Assembly: GCA_963169595.1 (NCBI GenBank)
Contig: CAUJFM010000290.1
Coordinates: 1-6,005, forward strand
DNA length: 6,005 bases
Direction of reading: 5' to 3'
DNA from: Bacteroidota bacterium
Lineage (GTDB): Bacteria > Bacteroidota > Bacteroidia > Flavobacteriales_F > PHOS-HE28
A program made the position numbers and the translations under genes. Positions 5,603-6,005 of this stretch are shown piece after piece (the stretch's first letter is position 1; the number at the start of each line of letters is the position of its first letter). The notes beneath the pieces are model-generated. The model searched no databases and was not told the origin of the DNA. It saw nothing but the letters and a program-made list of their open reading frames with translations.

Positions 5603-6005
5603 AACAGCTCAAGCGCGCTATCATCGCTCAGGTTAAGTCGCAGGTTCCTGTGCAGACCATGTGGGCCGAATGCAAGAGCGCCGACCCGCAGACCGGTACC
5701 ATGGTCGCCGTGGTGGATGGGCTTGACTACGATGAGGTGCTCCTTGGCCTCGGAGCTGACATCACCGTCCCTGAAGTCGGGAGCAAGGTGCTACTCGGCC
5801 TGGTGGAGAATCACCGCGAAGCCACCTTCCTGCTCTTCGCTGAACGCGTCGCATTGCGTCGTATCAACGGAGATGTGTTCGGTGGCCTGGTGAAGGCAGA
5901 TGTCGTTGCATCTGAGCTGAACGCTCTGAAGCAGGACCTGACCATGTTGAAGGGTATTCTCGCTGGCTTCGTCCCGGTGCCAGGTGATGGCGGAGCGGCC
6001 TTAAA
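5590..6005 (+). CDS. Baseplate spike / OB-fold protein, N-terminal part (3' truncated by window)
   Basis: The frame opens at an ATG at 5590, overlapping the hub gene by 13 bases, and runs off the window after 138 codons (ending GDGGAAL). The visible part has an N-terminal helix (LEQLKRAIIAQVKSQ, 4-18), then strands consistent with an OB fold: GTMVAVVDGLDYDEVLLGLG (36-55), ITVPEVGSKVLLGLVEN (58-74), TFLLFAERVALRRIN (79-93), then GDVFGGLVKADVVASELNAL (94-113). The pattern 'P-x-x-GS-x-V-L, then GGL-K, then an L-x-x-L helix, then PGDGGAAL-K' is one I know from small baseplate spike or assembly proteins directly after the hub in Bacteroidota phages, comparable in position to gpV or Mu gp45. The product would sit under the hub at the tip and pierce the outer membrane on contraction. 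A glycine-rich beta-helix needle is not yet reached. The start has no Shine-Dalgarno sequence, suggesting coupling to the hub. Confidence 0.8.
   Translation, partial: MDSLEQLKRAIIAQVKSQVPVQTMWAECKSADPQTGTMVAVVDGLDYDEVLLGLGADITVPEVGSKVLLGLVENHREATFLLFAERVALRRINGDVFGGLVKADVVASELNALKQDLTMLKGILAGFVPVPGDGGAAL

Larger units (their letters stand above)
1..6005 (+). mobile_element. Contractile phage tail module (partial prophage, phage or tailocin)
   Basis: All recognised genes point the same way and follow the order usual for contractile-tailed phages: sheath, tube, chaperone, tape measure, tip protein, hub, spike. They are separated by at most 23 bases or overlap, which suggests one late transcript starting upstream of the window. 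No integrase, attachment site, capsid, terminase or lysis enzyme lies inside, so neither element boundary can be placed. The full-length tape measure with membrane-like segments favours a phage or R-type tailocin over an extracellular contractile injection system, but it does not settle the matter. Confidence 0.88.

Overview
This window is a tightly packed, single-direction (+ strand) block of contractile phage tail genes, open at both ends. It most likely comes from a prophage, phage or phage-tail-like particle of a GC-rich member of the Bacteroidota. The lineage is inferred from protein families: the sheath resembles the DUF2586 type and the protein after the tape measure resembles DUF6046, both of which I know mainly from Bacteroidota phages. 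Most starts also lack a clear Shine-Dalgarno sequence, as is usual in that phylum. The DNA is visibly GC-rich (high fifties percent by eye), which would fit a GC-rich environmental lineage better than a typical low-GC Flavobacterium or Bacteroides. No database search was possible, so family names rest on recognised sequence patterns and gene order.

Layout, left to right: the C-terminal part of the tail sheath (1-720); tail tube (724-1155); tail assembly chaperone (1179-1535); a short reading frame with no good start of its own (about 1514-1711) in the -1 frame relative to the chaperone; tape measure protein (1712-3796); a DUF6046-like baseplate or tail-tip protein (3793-4437); a small membrane protein (4434-4637); a late-control-D/VgrG-like baseplate hub (4634-5602); and the N-terminal part of a baseplate spike protein (5590 to the window end). 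Genes abut or overlap by 1 to 13 bases throughout. There is no intergenic gap above 23 bases once the -1 frame ORF is counted, and I see no internal promoter, terminator, RNA gene, CRISPR array or insertion sequence.

Together these products build a Myoviridae-like tail. The tube polymerises around the tape measure, helped by the chaperone and possibly its frameshifted fusion. The sheath assembles outside the tube. The DUF6046 protein, hub and spike form the central baseplate and puncturing tip. Head genes lie outside the window, so a complete phage cannot be told from a headless tailocin.

The observation most worth checking is at 1508-1554. A run of five G residues near the end of the chaperone gene is followed four bases later by a perfect 9-bp GC-rich inverted repeat. 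The -1 frame then stays open to a stop that touches the tape measure ATG. This is the architecture of the programmed frameshift known from lambda G/GT and its relatives, but with an imperfect slippery heptamer.
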